A DNA stretch of 64,000 bases from Allosaccharopolyspora coralli (GCF_009664835.1 NZ_CP045929.1:2232001-2296000), one strand, 5' to 3'; shown: positions 1 through 8,021, counted from the stretch's first letter. Numbers and translations: made by a program. Notes: generated from the sequence alone by a model not told the origin.

Positions 1-10
1 CGTCGGTGAG

Positions 11-991
11 GTGAAGCCCAGCCGGAACGACGCGGTGACCGACATCGCCACGCGCGGCGCGGTCCGGGACGACGCCGAGATGGTGTTGGTGCCCGCCGGG
101 AATTTCATGATGGGCTCCGATGATCACTATGTGGAGGAGGCTCCGGCGCATCCGGTTCAGGTCGAGTCGTTCCGGATCGACCGGTACCCGGTGACCAATG
201 ATCAGTTCGCGCGGTTCGTGGCGGCCACGGACTACGTGACGGTCGCCGAGCGCACGCCGGGACCCGTGGGTCTGTCGCCGGGCTCGTTGGTGTTCGGAGC
301 AGGGGTGCCCGGCGCGATAGTGGGCGCCGACCCGGTGCAGTGGTGGTCGTACGTTCAGGGGGCGTGCTGGTGGCGGCCGCAGGGTCCGGGCAGTGGCCTG
401 GAGGCTCGCGGTGATCACCCGGTGGTGCAGGTGTGTTTCGAGGACGCGGCGGCGTATGCGGCGTGGGCGGGCAAGGAGTTGCCGACCGAGGCCGAGTGGG
501 AGTACGCGGCGCGTGGGGGACTCGACGGGGCGACGTTCTGCTGGGGTCACACGGAGTGTCCGGGTGGGGAGTTGATGGCCAACACTTGGCAGGGTGAGTT
601 TCCGTGGGTGAACCGCACCGCCGCCGGCTGGGAGGGGACCTCGCCGGTGGGGGCGTTTCCGCCGAACGGATACGGGCTCTACGACCTGGCGGGCAACGTG
701 TGGGAGTGGACGATGGACTTCTGGCGTCCGGTCCACAGCGGATCGGCATGCTGCACGGTGCGGAATCCGCAGGTGACGGCGCCGGATCCGTCGGTGTCGT
801 TGGAGGACGCCGCGGCGTTGGAGTTTCCGCAGCGGGTACTCAAGGGTGGTTCGCACCTGTGCTCGGGGGAGCAGTGCTTCCGGTATCGGCCCGCCGCGCG
901 GCAGGGGGAGAACGTGGACACGGCCACGACGCACGTCGGCTTCCGGTGCGTCTACCGGCCGGGACCTTCGGGCGCGTTCTTGGACGCCTGA
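11..991 (+). CDS. Formylglycine-generating enzyme (sulfatase-modifying factor)
   Basis: Predicted formylglycine-generating enzyme, which oxidises the active-site cysteine of sulfatases to formylglycine. The 326-residue protein is full length for the family. It starts its domain with MVLVPAGNFMMGS (res 24-36), carries the WEYAARGG and GNVWEW fold signatures, and keeps both copper-ligand/catalytic cysteines, C284 and C289, in GGSHLCSGEQC. SUMF-fold relatives such as EgtB lack that cysteine pair, so true FGE activity is likely. The GTG at 11 is the only upstream start visible. A sulfatase partner is not in the window and may lie to the left. A structured repeat begins exactly 10 nt after the stop codon. 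Confidence 0.9.
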   Translation: MKPSRNDAVTDIATRGAVRDDAEMVLVPAGNFMMGSDDHYVEEAPAHPVQVESFRIDRYPVTNDQFARFVAATDYVTVAERTPGPVGLSPGSLVFGAGVPGAIVGADPVQWWSYVQGACWWRPQGPGSGLEARGDHPVVQVCFEDAAAYAAWAGKELPTEAEWEYAARGGLDGATFCWGHTECPGGELMANTWQGEFPWVNRTAAGWEGTSPVGAFPPNGYGLYDLAGNVWEWTMDFWRPVHSGSACCTVRNPQVTAPDPSVSLEDAAALEFPQRVLKGGSHLCSGEQCFRYRPAARQGENVDTATTHVGFRCVYRPGPSGAFLDA

Positions 992-1001
992 AAGGGCATT
1001 C

Positions 1002-1108
1002 GGGAACTGGCATGTGTGCCCCTCACACGCGATCAGCCGCGGCAGGGTGAGGGGCTCTGGCGTTGCCCGTTCGTGCCCACCCACCCAAGTCCCCAGATGG
1101 CTTCTGAG
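1002..1108 (+). repeat. Dispersed structured repeat, copy 1
   Basis: This copy starts with GGGAACTGGC 10 nt after the stop of the upstream gene. CCCCTCAC (1019-1026) pairs with GTGAGGGG (1047-1054). It matches copy 2 (1448-1564) over its length, ending in shared CCCAAGTCCC and CTGAG segments. Its core matches copy 3 (12691-12758, opposite strand). It could be a 3' UTR/terminator element or a small mobile sequence. Confidence 0.7.
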
Positions 1109-1113
1109 GTGGT

Positions 1114-1347
1114 TCAGTTCTGGGTGCGGGCTCCGACGTAGAGGTAGTGCCAGGTTCCGTCGGGGAGTTGTTCGCGGCGTTCGTAGACGAGCACGGGCGG
1201 GCGTTGTCCTGGGCGTGGGCAGCTGCCAGGGGTCGAGCGTGCTGGTTGGGTGTGCCGGGCGGTGGGGTGGCCGGTCGAGTCGAGGGCGACGCGCAGGGTG
1301 CGGCCGTGTTCGGGGCCGCCTTGGGCGACGGCGGGCACGGTGGTCAT
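1114..1347 (-). CDS. Small hypothetical protein between repeats
   Basis: A 77-residue protein of unknown function. It has an N-terminal GGPEHGRTLRVALDSTGHPT segment, a proline-rich middle and a conserved-looking end, DGTWHYLYVGARTQN. This GGP...G and aromatic C-terminal layout resembles small proteins common in actinobacteria and actinophages; that resemblance is from memory. A GGAAGAAG ribosome-binding site lies about 9 nt before the ATG, and a perfect 16-bp palindrome lies 31 nt upstream of it. The gene sits between two direct repeat copies, which suggests it may travel with them. Confidence 0.55.
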   Translation of the reverse strand: MTTVPAVAQGGPEHGRTLRVALDSTGHPTARHTQPARSTPGSCPRPGQRPPVLVYERREQLPDGTWHYLYVGARTQN

Positions 1348-1377
1348 CCGGTGGCTCTTCTTCCGGTTACGCGGGGT

Positions 1378-1393
1378 GTCTCACCGGTGAGAC
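1378..1393. promoter_or_regulatory. Perfect palindrome upstream of small gene
   Basis: GTCTCACCGGTGAGAC is a perfect 16-bp palindrome lying in the 5' region of the minus-strand small gene. It has the size and place of an operator for a dimeric repressor, but no cognate regulator is identifiable next to it. Confidence 0.45.
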
Positions 1394-1447
1394 GGCGAGG
1401 CGCGACTGCGGCGTTCCCGTGTTCCGTCGATCGTGTGACAGGGCGTG

Positions 1448-1564
1448 GGGAATCTGGCAGTTGTGCCCGTCGGGCCGCCTCTCACGTGCTCAGCCTGAGC
1501 AGGGTTAGGGGCTCCGGACGTCGGTCTTGGACCACTTACCCAAGTCCCACGAATGCGCTCTGAG
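1448..1564 (+). repeat. Dispersed structured repeat, copy 2
   Basis: It starts GGGAATCTGGCAG, 9 nt after an isolated TGA (1436-1438). It contains a perfect hairpin TGCTCA-GCC-TGAGCA (1487-1501) inside an outer CCTCTCAC/GTTAGGGG pairing. It aligns with copy 1 through to the CCCAAGTCCC and CTCTGAG segments. Nothing else was seen in the 1348-1604 gap apart from this and the palindrome. Confidence 0.7.
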
Positions 1565-1604
1565 CCACCGGCCACCGGGTGGGGTGTCGCGCCCGCCGTT
1601 GCGA

Positions 1605-3035
1605 TCAGAGCGTGGGGCGGTGCCAGGGGCGGGCCCGTTCGAACGCGCGGGAGGCGCGGAGCACGAGCGGGTCCTGATGGCGTGCGGCCACGACCTGCAG
1701 TCCGATCGGTAGTCCGTCGGAGTCGTGTCCACAGGGGACGCTGGCGGCGGGCTGCTGGGTCATGTTGAACGGGTAGGTCAGTGGGGTCCATCCCGTCCAG
1801 CGCCGGTAGGGCGCCCCGTCGGGGACCTCGCGGCCTGCTTCGAACGGGGAGACCGGGACGGTGGCGGTGAGCAGCAGGTCGTAGGTCTGGTGGAACCGGC
1901 CGAAGTGTTCGCCGAGGGCCATTCGTACCCGCATCGCTTCGAGGTAGTCCTGCGCCGAGTAGCGGTTGCCTTCGTCGACGATCTCACGCAGTCCGGGGTC
2001 GAGGAGTGCGCGCTGGGCATCGGTGAGGTGTTCGGTGGACTTGGCGGCTCCGCTGAACCAGAGGGTGTGGAACTCCTCGACGCAGTCGCCGATGCCGGGG
2101 TCGACGGGCTCGACGTGCGCGCCGAGTTCGGCGAACGTCTCGGCGGCGCGGGTGACGGCGGCGGCGATCTCGGGGTCGACGTGGGCGTAGCCGAGGCCGG
2201 GGCTGACGGCGATCCGCAGGCCGCGCACGCCGTCCTCGAGACCGTCGAGGTGGGAGGCGGCGGGTGGCTGCAGACTCGACCAGTCGCGTGGGTCGAAGCG
2301 GGTGATGACGTCCATGAGCAGGGCTGTTTCGCTGACCGTGGTCGTCATCGGCCCGGCGTGTGCGAGGGTGCCGTACGGGCTGGCCGGCCAGTGAGGGATG
2401 CGCCCGTAGGTGGGTTTGATGGTGTAGATCCCGCAGAAGGACGCGGGGATGCGGACCGAGCCGCCGCCGTCGGTGCCGATCGACAGCGGCGCCATGCCCG
2501 CGGCGACGGCGGCGGAGGCGCCGCCGCTGGAGCCGCCGGGGGTGCGGCTGGTGTTCCACGGGTTGCGGGTGATGCCGGTGAGCGGGTTGTCGGTGACGCC
2601 CTTCCATGCCAGCTCGGGCGTGGTGGTCTTGCCGACGAACACGGCGTTGTGCTCGCGCATGCGCGCGACCGGGGGACCGTCGGTGGCCCAGGTCTGGTTC
2701 GGGTCGACGGTGCGTGAGCCGCGGAGGGTGGGCCAGTCGCGGGTGAGGAAGATGTCCTTGATCGACACCGGGACGCCGTCGATGAGCCCGTCGGGCCGGC
2801 CCTGGTGCCAGCGTTGCTCGCTGGCGCGGGCCTGCTCGCGGGCGCGGTCGGCGTCGACGAGGCAGAAGGCGTTGAGGTCGCCGTCGTGGGCGTCGATGCG
2901 GTCGAGGACCGCGTCGGTGGCCTCGACCGGGGACAGGGTGCCGTCGCGGTAGGCGGTGAGCAACGCGGTGGCGGTCAGGTCGGCCGGGCTCTCGGCCGGT
3001 GCCGCGTCGGTGCCGGTGCTGGTCGGTTGGGCCAT
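1605..3035 (-). CDS. Amidase (amidase signature family)
   Basis: A 476-residue amidase-signature hydrolase that would cleave a carboxylic amide to acid and ammonia in the cytoplasm. The Ser-cisSer-Lys triad is complete: K93 in VSIKDIF, S169 in the GGSSGG loop (167-172) and S193 in TDGGGSVRIP; the S169-S193 distance of 24 matches fatty-acid amide hydrolase. The ATG at 3035 overlaps the stop of the dehydrogenase gene (TGATG), so the two are translationally coupled. It is the distal gene of an operon whose promoter carries the GntR operator at 4112-4127. The natural amide is unknown; linkage to maleate-isomerase-like genes, an aminotransferase and a semialdehyde dehydrogenase suggests a small nitrogenous dicarboxylate-related substrate (inference). 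Confidence 0.9.
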   Translation of the reverse strand: MAQPTSTGTDAAPAESPADLTATALLTAYRDGTLSPVEATDAVLDRIDAHDGDLNAFCLVDADRAREQARASEQRWHQGRPDGLIDGVPVSIKDIFLTRDWPTLRGSRTVDPNQTWATDGPPVARMREHNAVFVGKTTTPELAWKGVTDNPLTGITRNPWNTSRTPGGSSGGASAAVAAGMAPLSIGTDGGGSVRIPASFCGIYTIKPTYGRIPHWPASPYGTLAHAGPMTTTVSETALLMDVITRFDPRDWSSLQPPAASHLDGLEDGVRGLRIAVSPGLGYAHVDPEIAAAVTRAAETFAELGAHVEPVDPGIGDCVEEFHTLWFSGAAKSTEHLTDAQRALLDPGLREIVDEGNRYSAQDYLEAMRVRMALGEHFGRFHQTYDLLLTATVPVSPFEAGREVPDGAPYRRWTGWTPLTYPFNMTQQPAASVPCGHDSDGLPIGLQVVAARHQDPLVLRASRAFERARPWHRPTL

Positions 3036-4021
3036 CAGTGCTGCTCCGATCCGCTGGTGCTGACGTATCCGCGCTTCTTGTCGACGACGTTGTGCAGCGT
3101 CTCGTCCGCGAGGTAGCGGCGGAGGTTGGTGGTGAACAGGTCGGCGAGTTCGTCGGTCCAGCCGACCGTGTCGCCGGACATGTGGGGCGAGACGAGCACG
3201 TTCGGCATCTCCCACAGCGGTGAGGTTCCCGGGAGCGGTTCGGTGTCGAAGACGTCGAGGGCGGCGCCTGCGATGGTGCCCGCGGTGAGTGCTTCGACGA
3301 GGTCCTCCTGCACGGCGAGGTCGCCACGGCCGACGTTGATCAGGCGTGCGCTGGGCTTGAACCGGGCGAGGGTCTCGGCGTTGATCATGTGCCGGGTCTG
3401 TTCGGTCAGCGGAGCGGCGAGCACGACGTAGTCCTGGTCGCCGAGGACGTCGCCGAGCTGGTCGGAGGCGTAGACGTCGCCGAAGTCGGGGTCGTCGACG
3501 CGACCGACCCGGCCTGCTCCGGTCACGGACAGCCCGGCGGCGGTGAGCTGCTGGGCGATGGCCCGTCCGATGGGGCCGGTGCCGACGACGAGGGCGCGCT
3601 TGTCGTGGATGCGTTCGGTTTCCCGGTGCTGCCAGCGTTTCTCGTCCTGAAGCCGGACGCTGGTGTGCAGGTCCTTGGCGAAGGTGAGGACGGTGCCCAG
3701 GACGTACTCGGCCATCGGCCGGTCGAAGACGCCGCGGGAGTTGGTGAGGGTGGCAGGCGAGTCGAGAAGTCCGTCGAAAAGCAGCTTGTCGACGCCGGCG
3801 CTGGCGACGTGGACCCAGCGCAGGCAGTCCTGTGCGGGCCAGGCGTCGGCGACGGCCTCGGAGAGGAAGTGCCAGACGAAGAGCACGTCGGCCCCGGGCA
3901 GGGCGTCGGCGAGTTCGTTCTCGGTGGCGTAGCGGACCTCGGCGAGCTGTTCGATCTCGGCGCTGGTCGAGGGGTGGGTGCCGTCGTGGAGGACGACGAC
4001 GGTGGGGTGCGTGGGGCTCAT
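3035..4021 (-). CDS. D-2-hydroxyacid dehydrogenase
   Basis: A 328-residue NAD(P)-dependent D-2-hydroxyacid dehydrogenase that interconverts a 2-oxoacid and a D-2-hydroxyacid. The Rossmann motif GTGPIGRAIA is mid-protein, followed by the family elements NVGRGDL (with the catalytic Arg region upstream), DVFDTEPLP and the catalytic His in VSPHMSG. The ATG at 4021 is preferred because GAAGGCAGGAC lies just upstream and MSPTHPTVVVL matches family N termini; an earlier in-frame start at 4066 would run closer to the operator. It is the first gene of the dehydrogenase-amidase operon and diverges from the DUF3830 gene across an operator. Confidence 0.88.
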   Translation of the reverse strand: MSPTHPTVVVLHDGTHPSTSAEIEQLAEVRYATENELADALPGADVLFVWHFLSEAVADAWPAQDCLRWVHVASAGVDKLLFDGLLDSPATLTNSRGVFDRPMAEYVLGTVLTFAKDLHTSVRLQDEKRWQHRETERIHDKRALVVGTGPIGRAIAQQLTAAGLSVTGAGRVGRVDDPDFGDVYASDQLGDVLGDQDYVVLAAPLTEQTRHMINAETLARFKPSARLINVGRGDLAVQEDLVEALTAGTIAGAALDVFDTEPLPGTSPLWEMPNVLVSPHMSGDTVGWTDELADLFTTNLRRYLADETLHNVVDKKRGYVSTSGSEQH

Positions 4022-4111
4022 GTCCTGCCTTCGGTTCCGGTGGTCGGACGGTGTCGATGCTGTCAAAACCGGCGCCTGCCAGGGCGTTTGACACGCTAGA
4101 AAGCGCTCGTA

Positions 4112-4127
4112 GGATTGTCAACAATCC
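4112..4127. promoter_or_regulatory. GntR-type operator, site 1
   Basis: GGATTGTCAACAATCC has 7-bp inverted arms around a 2-bp centre and fits the FadR-subfamily pattern GT-N-AC. It lies in the divergent promoter region between the dehydrogenase-amidase operon and the DUF3830/isomerase operon. Nearly the same sequence recurs at 5572-5583 and 9665-9678. Confidence 0.8.
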
Positions 4128-4225
4128 GTGCGTTCGCCGAGGTGGCGGACCGCCAGCGGAGGTCGACCCGTCCCCGGTGATTCCCGCCCGGGGTGATCCC
4201 GACGTTCGAACAGGGTGCGTGTGTG

Positions 4226-4720
4226 ATGCCCAGGTACATGTCGATCACGCTGGAGAAGCGTGGTGTCTCCTGTGTCGCGGAGTTGCTCGACAAGGATGCG
4301 CCGCGCACGTGTGAGGCGGTGTGGCAGGCACTGCCGCAGGTGGGGCCCGTGCATCACGCGAAGTACGCGCGCAACGAGGTCTACACGATGGTCCCGCGGT
4401 TCGCCGGCACCGAGCCCGGCCAGGAGAACCCGACGGTCACGCCGATCCCCGGTGACGTCGTGTACTTCTCGTTCGACGGCGGCATGCTCGACCGCGAGTT
4501 CAAGGAGGAGAAGCAGCTCGACGAGCTGCCTGGTGTGATCGATCTGGCGATCTTCTACGGGCGCAACAACCTGCTGCTCAACGGGGACGTGGGCTGGGTT
4601 CCCGGCAACGTCTACGGCTCGATCGTAGAAAATCTCGGGCCGTTCGCGGAGGCGTGCAACGACGTGTGGCGCTCGGGCAGTGTCGGCGAGACGCTGCGCT
4701 ACGAGCGGCACTCCGGGTAG
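4226..4720 (+). CDS. DUF3830 family protein
   Basis: A 164-residue protein recognised as DUF3830, a cyclophilin-like beta-barrel family often encoded beside maleate-isomerase-like proteins and amidases. The start at 4226 gives the typical N terminus MPRYMSITLEKRGVSC; a longer GTG start at 4193 is possible. Family-like features are the conserved TCEAVWQALP segment, HHAKYARNEVY and a C-terminal NVYGSIVENL. No catalytic role is established for the family. It is followed 12 bp later by an isomerase-like gene, and the pair shares operator site 1 with the divergent amidase operon. Confidence 0.8.
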   Translation: MPRYMSITLEKRGVSCVAELLDKDAPRTCEAVWQALPQVGPVHHAKYARNEVYTMVPRFAGTEPGQENPTVTPIPGDVVYFSFDGGMLDREFKEEKQLDELPGVIDLAIFYGRNNLLLNGDVGWVPGNVYGSIVENLGPFAEACNDVWRSGSVGETLRYERHSG

Positions 4721-4732
4721 CGGGCCGGCGTC

Positions 4733-5491
4733 GTGGCGACCGAGTGGTTGACCTCGGTCGACGGCCCCGCGCCGCAACGCGGGATCGGGGTGGTCGCCCC
4801 GTTCGATCTCGCGCTCGACCGCGAGTTGTGGCGGTGGACGCCTCCCGAGGTGTCGCTGTATCTGACGCGGACGGCGTTCGTGCCGGTGCCGGTGTCGGTG
4901 GAGATGGCTTCGATGGTCAGTGACGAGGCCGCGGTGCACAGCGCCACGCGTGACCTGCTGTCCCCGGAGCCGGAGGTGGTGGCGTACTGCTGTTCGTCGG
5001 GCAGTTTCGTGCACGGTTCGTCGGGTGAGCGGGCGTTGACGGAGGTGATGGTCGGGGCCGGGGCGCCGAGCGCGGTGACCGCGTCGGGCGCGCTGGTGGA
5101 GGCGTTGCAACTGCTGGACGTGCGGCGGTTGGCGATCGCGACGCCGTACGTGGAGAGCGTGACCGAGTTGCTGCACGCGTATCTCGACGAGTACGGCGTG
5201 GAGGTGGTGCGCAGCGTCGGGTTGGGCTTGTCCGGGCGGATCTGGACGGTCGACTACCGGCGGGTGGTGGAGATCGTGCGTTCGGCGGACTCGCCGGAGG
5301 CCGACGCGATGTTCATCAGCTGCACGAACCTGCCGACCTACGACATCATCGGTCCGCTCGAGCAGGAGCTGGGCAAGCCGGTGCTGACGGCGAACCAGGT
5401 GACGATCTGGGCGGCGCTGCGGCGGATGGGGCTGACGGCCCTCGCGCCAGATCAGCGGTTGATGCAGGCGGTGACGGCGTCGGCGGCGTGA
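4733..5491 (+). CDS. Maleate isomerase / EutA-like Asp/Glu racemase-superfamily protein (two-Cys form)
   Basis: A 252-residue member of the maleate cis-trans isomerase/arylmalonate decarboxylase branch of the Asp/Glu racemase superfamily. Both catalytic cysteines are present: C87 in AYCCSSGSF and C197 in FISCTNLPTYD. That makes an isomerase- or racemase-type two-cysteine mechanism possible. The family includes EutA, linked to ectoine use, and maleate isomerase of nicotinate degradation. GTG start. It lies 12 bp after the DUF3830 gene in the same operon. The substrate cannot be told from sequence; a second paralogue with a changed active site follows. Confidence 0.82.
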   Translation: MATEWLTSVDGPAPQRGIGVVAPFDLALDRELWRWTPPEVSLYLTRTAFVPVPVSVEMASMVSDEAAVHSATRDLLSPEPEVVAYCCSSGSFVHGSSGERALTEVMVGAGAPSAVTASGALVEALQLLDVRRLAIATPYVESVTELLHAYLDEYGVEVVRSVGLGLSGRIWTVDYRRVVEIVRSADSPEADAMFISCTNLPTYDIIGPLEQELGKPVLTANQVTIWAALRRMGLTALAPDQRLMQAVTASAA

Positions 5492-5571
5492 GTTCGCTCG
5501 ACCGGGATCTGCGTCGATCCAGTTACGAAGCAATTTCACTCCGCGTGGGCAGGGCCGTGCGATGCGGTAAG

Positions 5572-5583
5572 ATTGTCGACAAT
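5572..5583. promoter_or_regulatory. GntR-type operator, site 2
   Basis: ATTGTCGACAAT is a perfect 12-bp palindrome in the 181-bp gap upstream of the second isomerase-like gene and the GntR gene. It differs from sites 1 and 3 only at the central base, so the regulator probably controls its own operon. Confidence 0.8.
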
Positions 5584-5672
5584 TCACCGCAGTTCGGTGC
5601 TGTCCGCGTTTTCGACGAACCCGTCGCGGCTGCGTGGCGGGTCTGGCCTGACGACCAAGGATGGAGCGCCCG

Positions 5673-6446
5673 GTGTCACACACCGCTGGAATCCTGTACC
5701 CCGGGTACAGCGCCGAAGACGATTACCCCACGCTGGAGCGGCTGCTGGGCGGTGGTCTGCGTCTGCCGCTGGTGCACACGCTGATGCGTGAGGACGCCCA
5801 CCGGGTCGACGCGCTGCTCGACGTCGGTTCGGCCGACGTGCTCGCCGACGGGGCACGCGAGCTGCTCGCCCACGACGTCGAGTCGGTCGTGTGGGCGTGT
5901 ACTTCCGGCAGCTTCGTGTTCGGCTGGGACGGTGCGCGGGAGCAGGTCGACACGCTCGCGGCCGTGACCGGCCTGCCGACGTCGTCGACGTCGTTCGCGT
6001 TCGTCCACGCGGCCCGCCATCTGGGTCTGCGCCGGCTGGCGGTGGCCGCGACCTATCCGGCCGACGTGGCCGACCGGTTCCGGGAGTTCCTCACCGTTGC
6101 AGGGTTCGAGGTCCTCGGGCTGGCCAGCAGGGGGATCGTCACCGCCGCCGAGGTCGGCACACTGCCGCGCGAGCAGGTGTTGGAGTTCGCCGCGGCCCAT
6201 GACGTCGCCGGTGCCGACGCCGTGCTGATGCCGGACACCGCGCTGCACAGCGTGGCCTGGTTGGACGAGCTCGAGCAGCGGGTGGGCAAGCCGGTGCTCA
6301 CGGCCAACCAGGTCAGCGCGTGGGAGGGGCTGCGGCTGACCGGGCACGACGACCGCCACGAAGGACTGGGAACCCTGTTCCGCCGGGGCTTCGCGCCCGA
6401 CGAGGTCACGACGGGAACCGCGCAGCGAGAGAGAGGTGTCGGGTGA
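5673..6446 (+). CDS. Maleate isomerase / EutA-like protein with altered active site
   Basis: A 257-residue paralogue of the upstream isomerase-like protein, with the family opening GILYPGYSAEDDYP. The first catalytic cysteine is kept (C76 in WACTSGSF), but the second is replaced by aspartate (D188 in LMPDTALH). This is the reverse of arylmalonate decarboxylase, which keeps only the second Cys. It may therefore catalyse a different reaction, such as decarboxylation or one-base chemistry, or act as a non-catalytic partner. GTG at 5673 is chosen because GGATGGAG is well placed before it; an ATG at 5661 lacks a spaced ribosome site. Its stop overlaps the GntR start (GTGA). Confidence 0.8.
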   Translation: MSHTAGILYPGYSAEDDYPTLERLLGGGLRLPLVHTLMREDAHRVDALLDVGSADVLADGARELLAHDVESVVWACTSGSFVFGWDGAREQVDTLAAVTGLPTSSTSFAFVHAARHLGLRRLAVAATYPADVADRFREFLTVAGFEVLGLASRGIVTAAEVGTLPREQVLEFAAAHDVAGADAVLMPDTALHSVAWLDELEQRVGKPVLTANQVSAWEGLRLTGHDDRHEGLGTLFRRGFAPDEVTTGTAQRERGVG

Positions 6447-7132
6447 TCGGTGTCGAGGAGTACAACCAGCCCGGTGAGCTGGAGCGGGTGCAGCGCAAGT
6501 CCACGGCCGCGATCGTCGCCGACCAGTTGCGGTCGGCGATCATGCACGGGTCGCTCGAGCCGGGCAGTCAGCTCGGCGAGGCCGATCTCGCCCAGCGGCT
6601 CGGAGTGAGCCGGGGTCCGCTGCGGGAGGCGATGCAACGACTGGTGCAGGAAGGGTTGCTCACCAGCGAACCCCATCGGGGCGTGTTCGTGACGTCGTTG
6701 GACGCCGACGACGTCTACGACATCTACACCGCGCGGCTGGCGGTGGAACGCGCGGCGTGCGAGCAGATCCTGCGGTATCACCGGGTGGAGGCCGTCGCCG
6801 AGTTGACGGCGGCGCACGGCCGGATGGTCACGGCCGCCGAGGGCGGTGACCCGTTCGAGATCGCCGACGCCGATCAGGAGTTCCACGAGACGCTGGTGCG
6901 CGTGTCCGCCAGCCCCCGGCTGCAGCGGATGGCGCGGACGCTGTTGGTGGAGAAGCGGATGTGTCTGAACGCGTTGCAGGACAAGTATCCGCAGCACGAC
7001 GGCCGTGGTCTGGTGGAGGAGCACGGTGGCCTCGTCGACGCGATCGAAGCCGGCGACCGGGACCTGCTGTTGACTCGGCTCGAGGCGCACATGACCGATG
7101 CGTTGAAACGACTGAACGCCTCGTTCGAGTAA
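6443..7132 (+). CDS. GntR-family (FadR/FCD) transcriptional regulator
   Basis: A 229-residue regulator with an N-terminal winged helix-turn-helix (about res 18-85, core LAQRLGVSRGPLREAM) and a C-terminal all-helical FCD ligand domain. The FCD metal/ligand residues appear intact: D144 and H148 in DADQEFHE, H194 and H216. The GTG start overlaps the stop of the preceding gene by 4 bp, so it is co-transcribed with the altered isomerase and lies downstream of operator site 2. It is the obvious candidate to bind all three ATTGTCRACAAT sites and to sense an organic acid of the pathway (inference from family). Confidence 0.9.
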   Translation: MIGVEEYNQPGELERVQRKSTAAIVADQLRSAIMHGSLEPGSQLGEADLAQRLGVSRGPLREAMQRLVQEGLLTSEPHRGVFVTSLDADDVYDIYTARLAVERAACEQILRYHRVEAVAELTAAHGRMVTAAEGGDPFEIADADQEFHETLVRVSASPRLQRMARTLLVEKRMCLNALQDKYPQHDGRGLVEEHGGLVDAIEAGDRDLLLTRLEAHMTDALKRLNASFE

Positions 7133-7230
7133 GGGCGCCTGTCTTCAGGCCTTGCTCGGTGGGTCGGGTGGCGGAACCACCGGTCGGTGCAGTTTCCTGA
7201 CCGCAGCCCGCGCGACGAAGGTGGCTGCCC

Positions 7231-7275
7231 GTCAACTGTAGGTTGACGAAACCGAACCGTCAACCTACAGTTGAC
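7231..7275 (+). promoter_or_regulatory. Leaderless promoter with twin palindromic operators
   Basis: Two 17-bp boxes, GTCAACTGTAGGTTGAC (7231-7247) and GTCAACCTACAGTTGAC (7259-7275), are inverted copies of one another, and each is itself an inverted repeat (GTCAAC-N5-GTTGAC). TTGACG (7243-7248), 17 bp and TACAGT (7266-7271) form a near-consensus sigma-A promoter whose start point falls at the ATG at 7278. The boxes cover the -35 and -10. Confidence 0.8.
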
Positions 7276-7277
7276 GC

Positions 7278-8021
7278 ATGGCAGGCGAAACCGAGGAGCC
7301 CACGCCGGTCGAGATGACCGGGACGGTGCGGCTGGACACGCTCATCAACGGCATCGAAGAAAGCACCACCGGCGTGCTCGACCGGCTCGGCAACGCGGTG
7401 CTCGCCGCAGACCACCTCGGCGAGCTCGCCGACCACCTCGTGGGGCACTTCGTCGATCAGGCTCGTCGCGCCGGGGTGTCCTGGACCGACATCGGGGCCG
7501 GTCTCGGCGTGAGCAAACAGGCCGCGCAGAAGCGGTTCCACATCAAGGGCGGCAGTGACGACCCCGGACCCGAGGAAGGTGGGTTCCACCGGTTCACCCC
7601 GCGCGCCCGCAACGTGGTCGTGGCAGCGCAGAACGAGGCCCGCGCCAGCGGACACGGCACGATCGCCGCCGAACACCTCGTACTCGGGCTGCTGGCCGAG
7701 CCGGAGTCGATGGCCGTCAAGGTGCTGGCGGACGAAGGCGTGGCTCCGGAACGGCTGCGCAGCGCCGCGCTCGACGCCCTGCCGGAGGGGCAAGGACAGC
7801 CGCCGGAACTCGTCCCGTTCTCGTCGCAGGCGAAAAAGGCGCTCGAACTCACGGTCCGGGAAGCCCTGCGGATCGGGCACAACTTCGTCGGTACCGAGCA
7901 CGTTCTGCTCGCGCTGCTCGAACTCGAGGACGGCAGCGGTGTGCTCGCCGCGTCCGGCGCCCGCAAGGAGGCGATCGAATCGCGGATCGTGGCAGCGATC
8001 CCCGGCATCGGCACCACGTGA
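7278..8021 (+). CDS. Clp N-terminal repeat protein with N-terminal HTH
   Basis: A 247-residue protein with no AAA+ module. Residues about 65-95 hold a helix-turn-helix-like segment (GVSWTDIGAGLGVSKQAAQK). Residues about 105-240 hold two Clp-N repeats, the peptide-binding fold found at the N terminus of ClpA/ClpC. The type is common in actinobacteria and is thought to be a regulator linked to proteostasis, but no specific target is known to me. The ATG lies 6 nt after the predicted -10, so the mRNA should be leaderless. The twin operator over its promoter suggests autorepression. It is unrelated in theme to the flanking catabolic genes. Confidence 0.8.
   Translation: MAGETEEPTPVEMTGTVRLDTLINGIEESTTGVLDRLGNAVLAADHLGELADHLVGHFVDQARRAGVSWTDIGAGLGVSKQAAQKRFHIKGGSDDPGPEEGGFHRFTPRARNVVVAAQNEARASGHGTIAAEHLVLGLLAEPESMAVKVLADEGVAPERLRSAALDALPEGQGQPPELVPFSSQAKKALELTVREALRIGHNFVGTEHVLLALLELEDGSGVLAASGARKEAIESRIVAAIPGIGTT

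Noticed and set aside
1002-1564. Integron attC sites as an explanation for the repeats after stop codons
   Set aside because: Position after stops and hairpin form fit, but no consistent R'/R'' core (GTTRRRY and RYYYAAC) was found in all copies and no integron-type integrase is near.
4118-5683. 521-residue open frame opposite the DUF3830 and isomerase genes
   Set aside because: Arg/His-rich antisense product without domains; the plus-strand genes are well supported.
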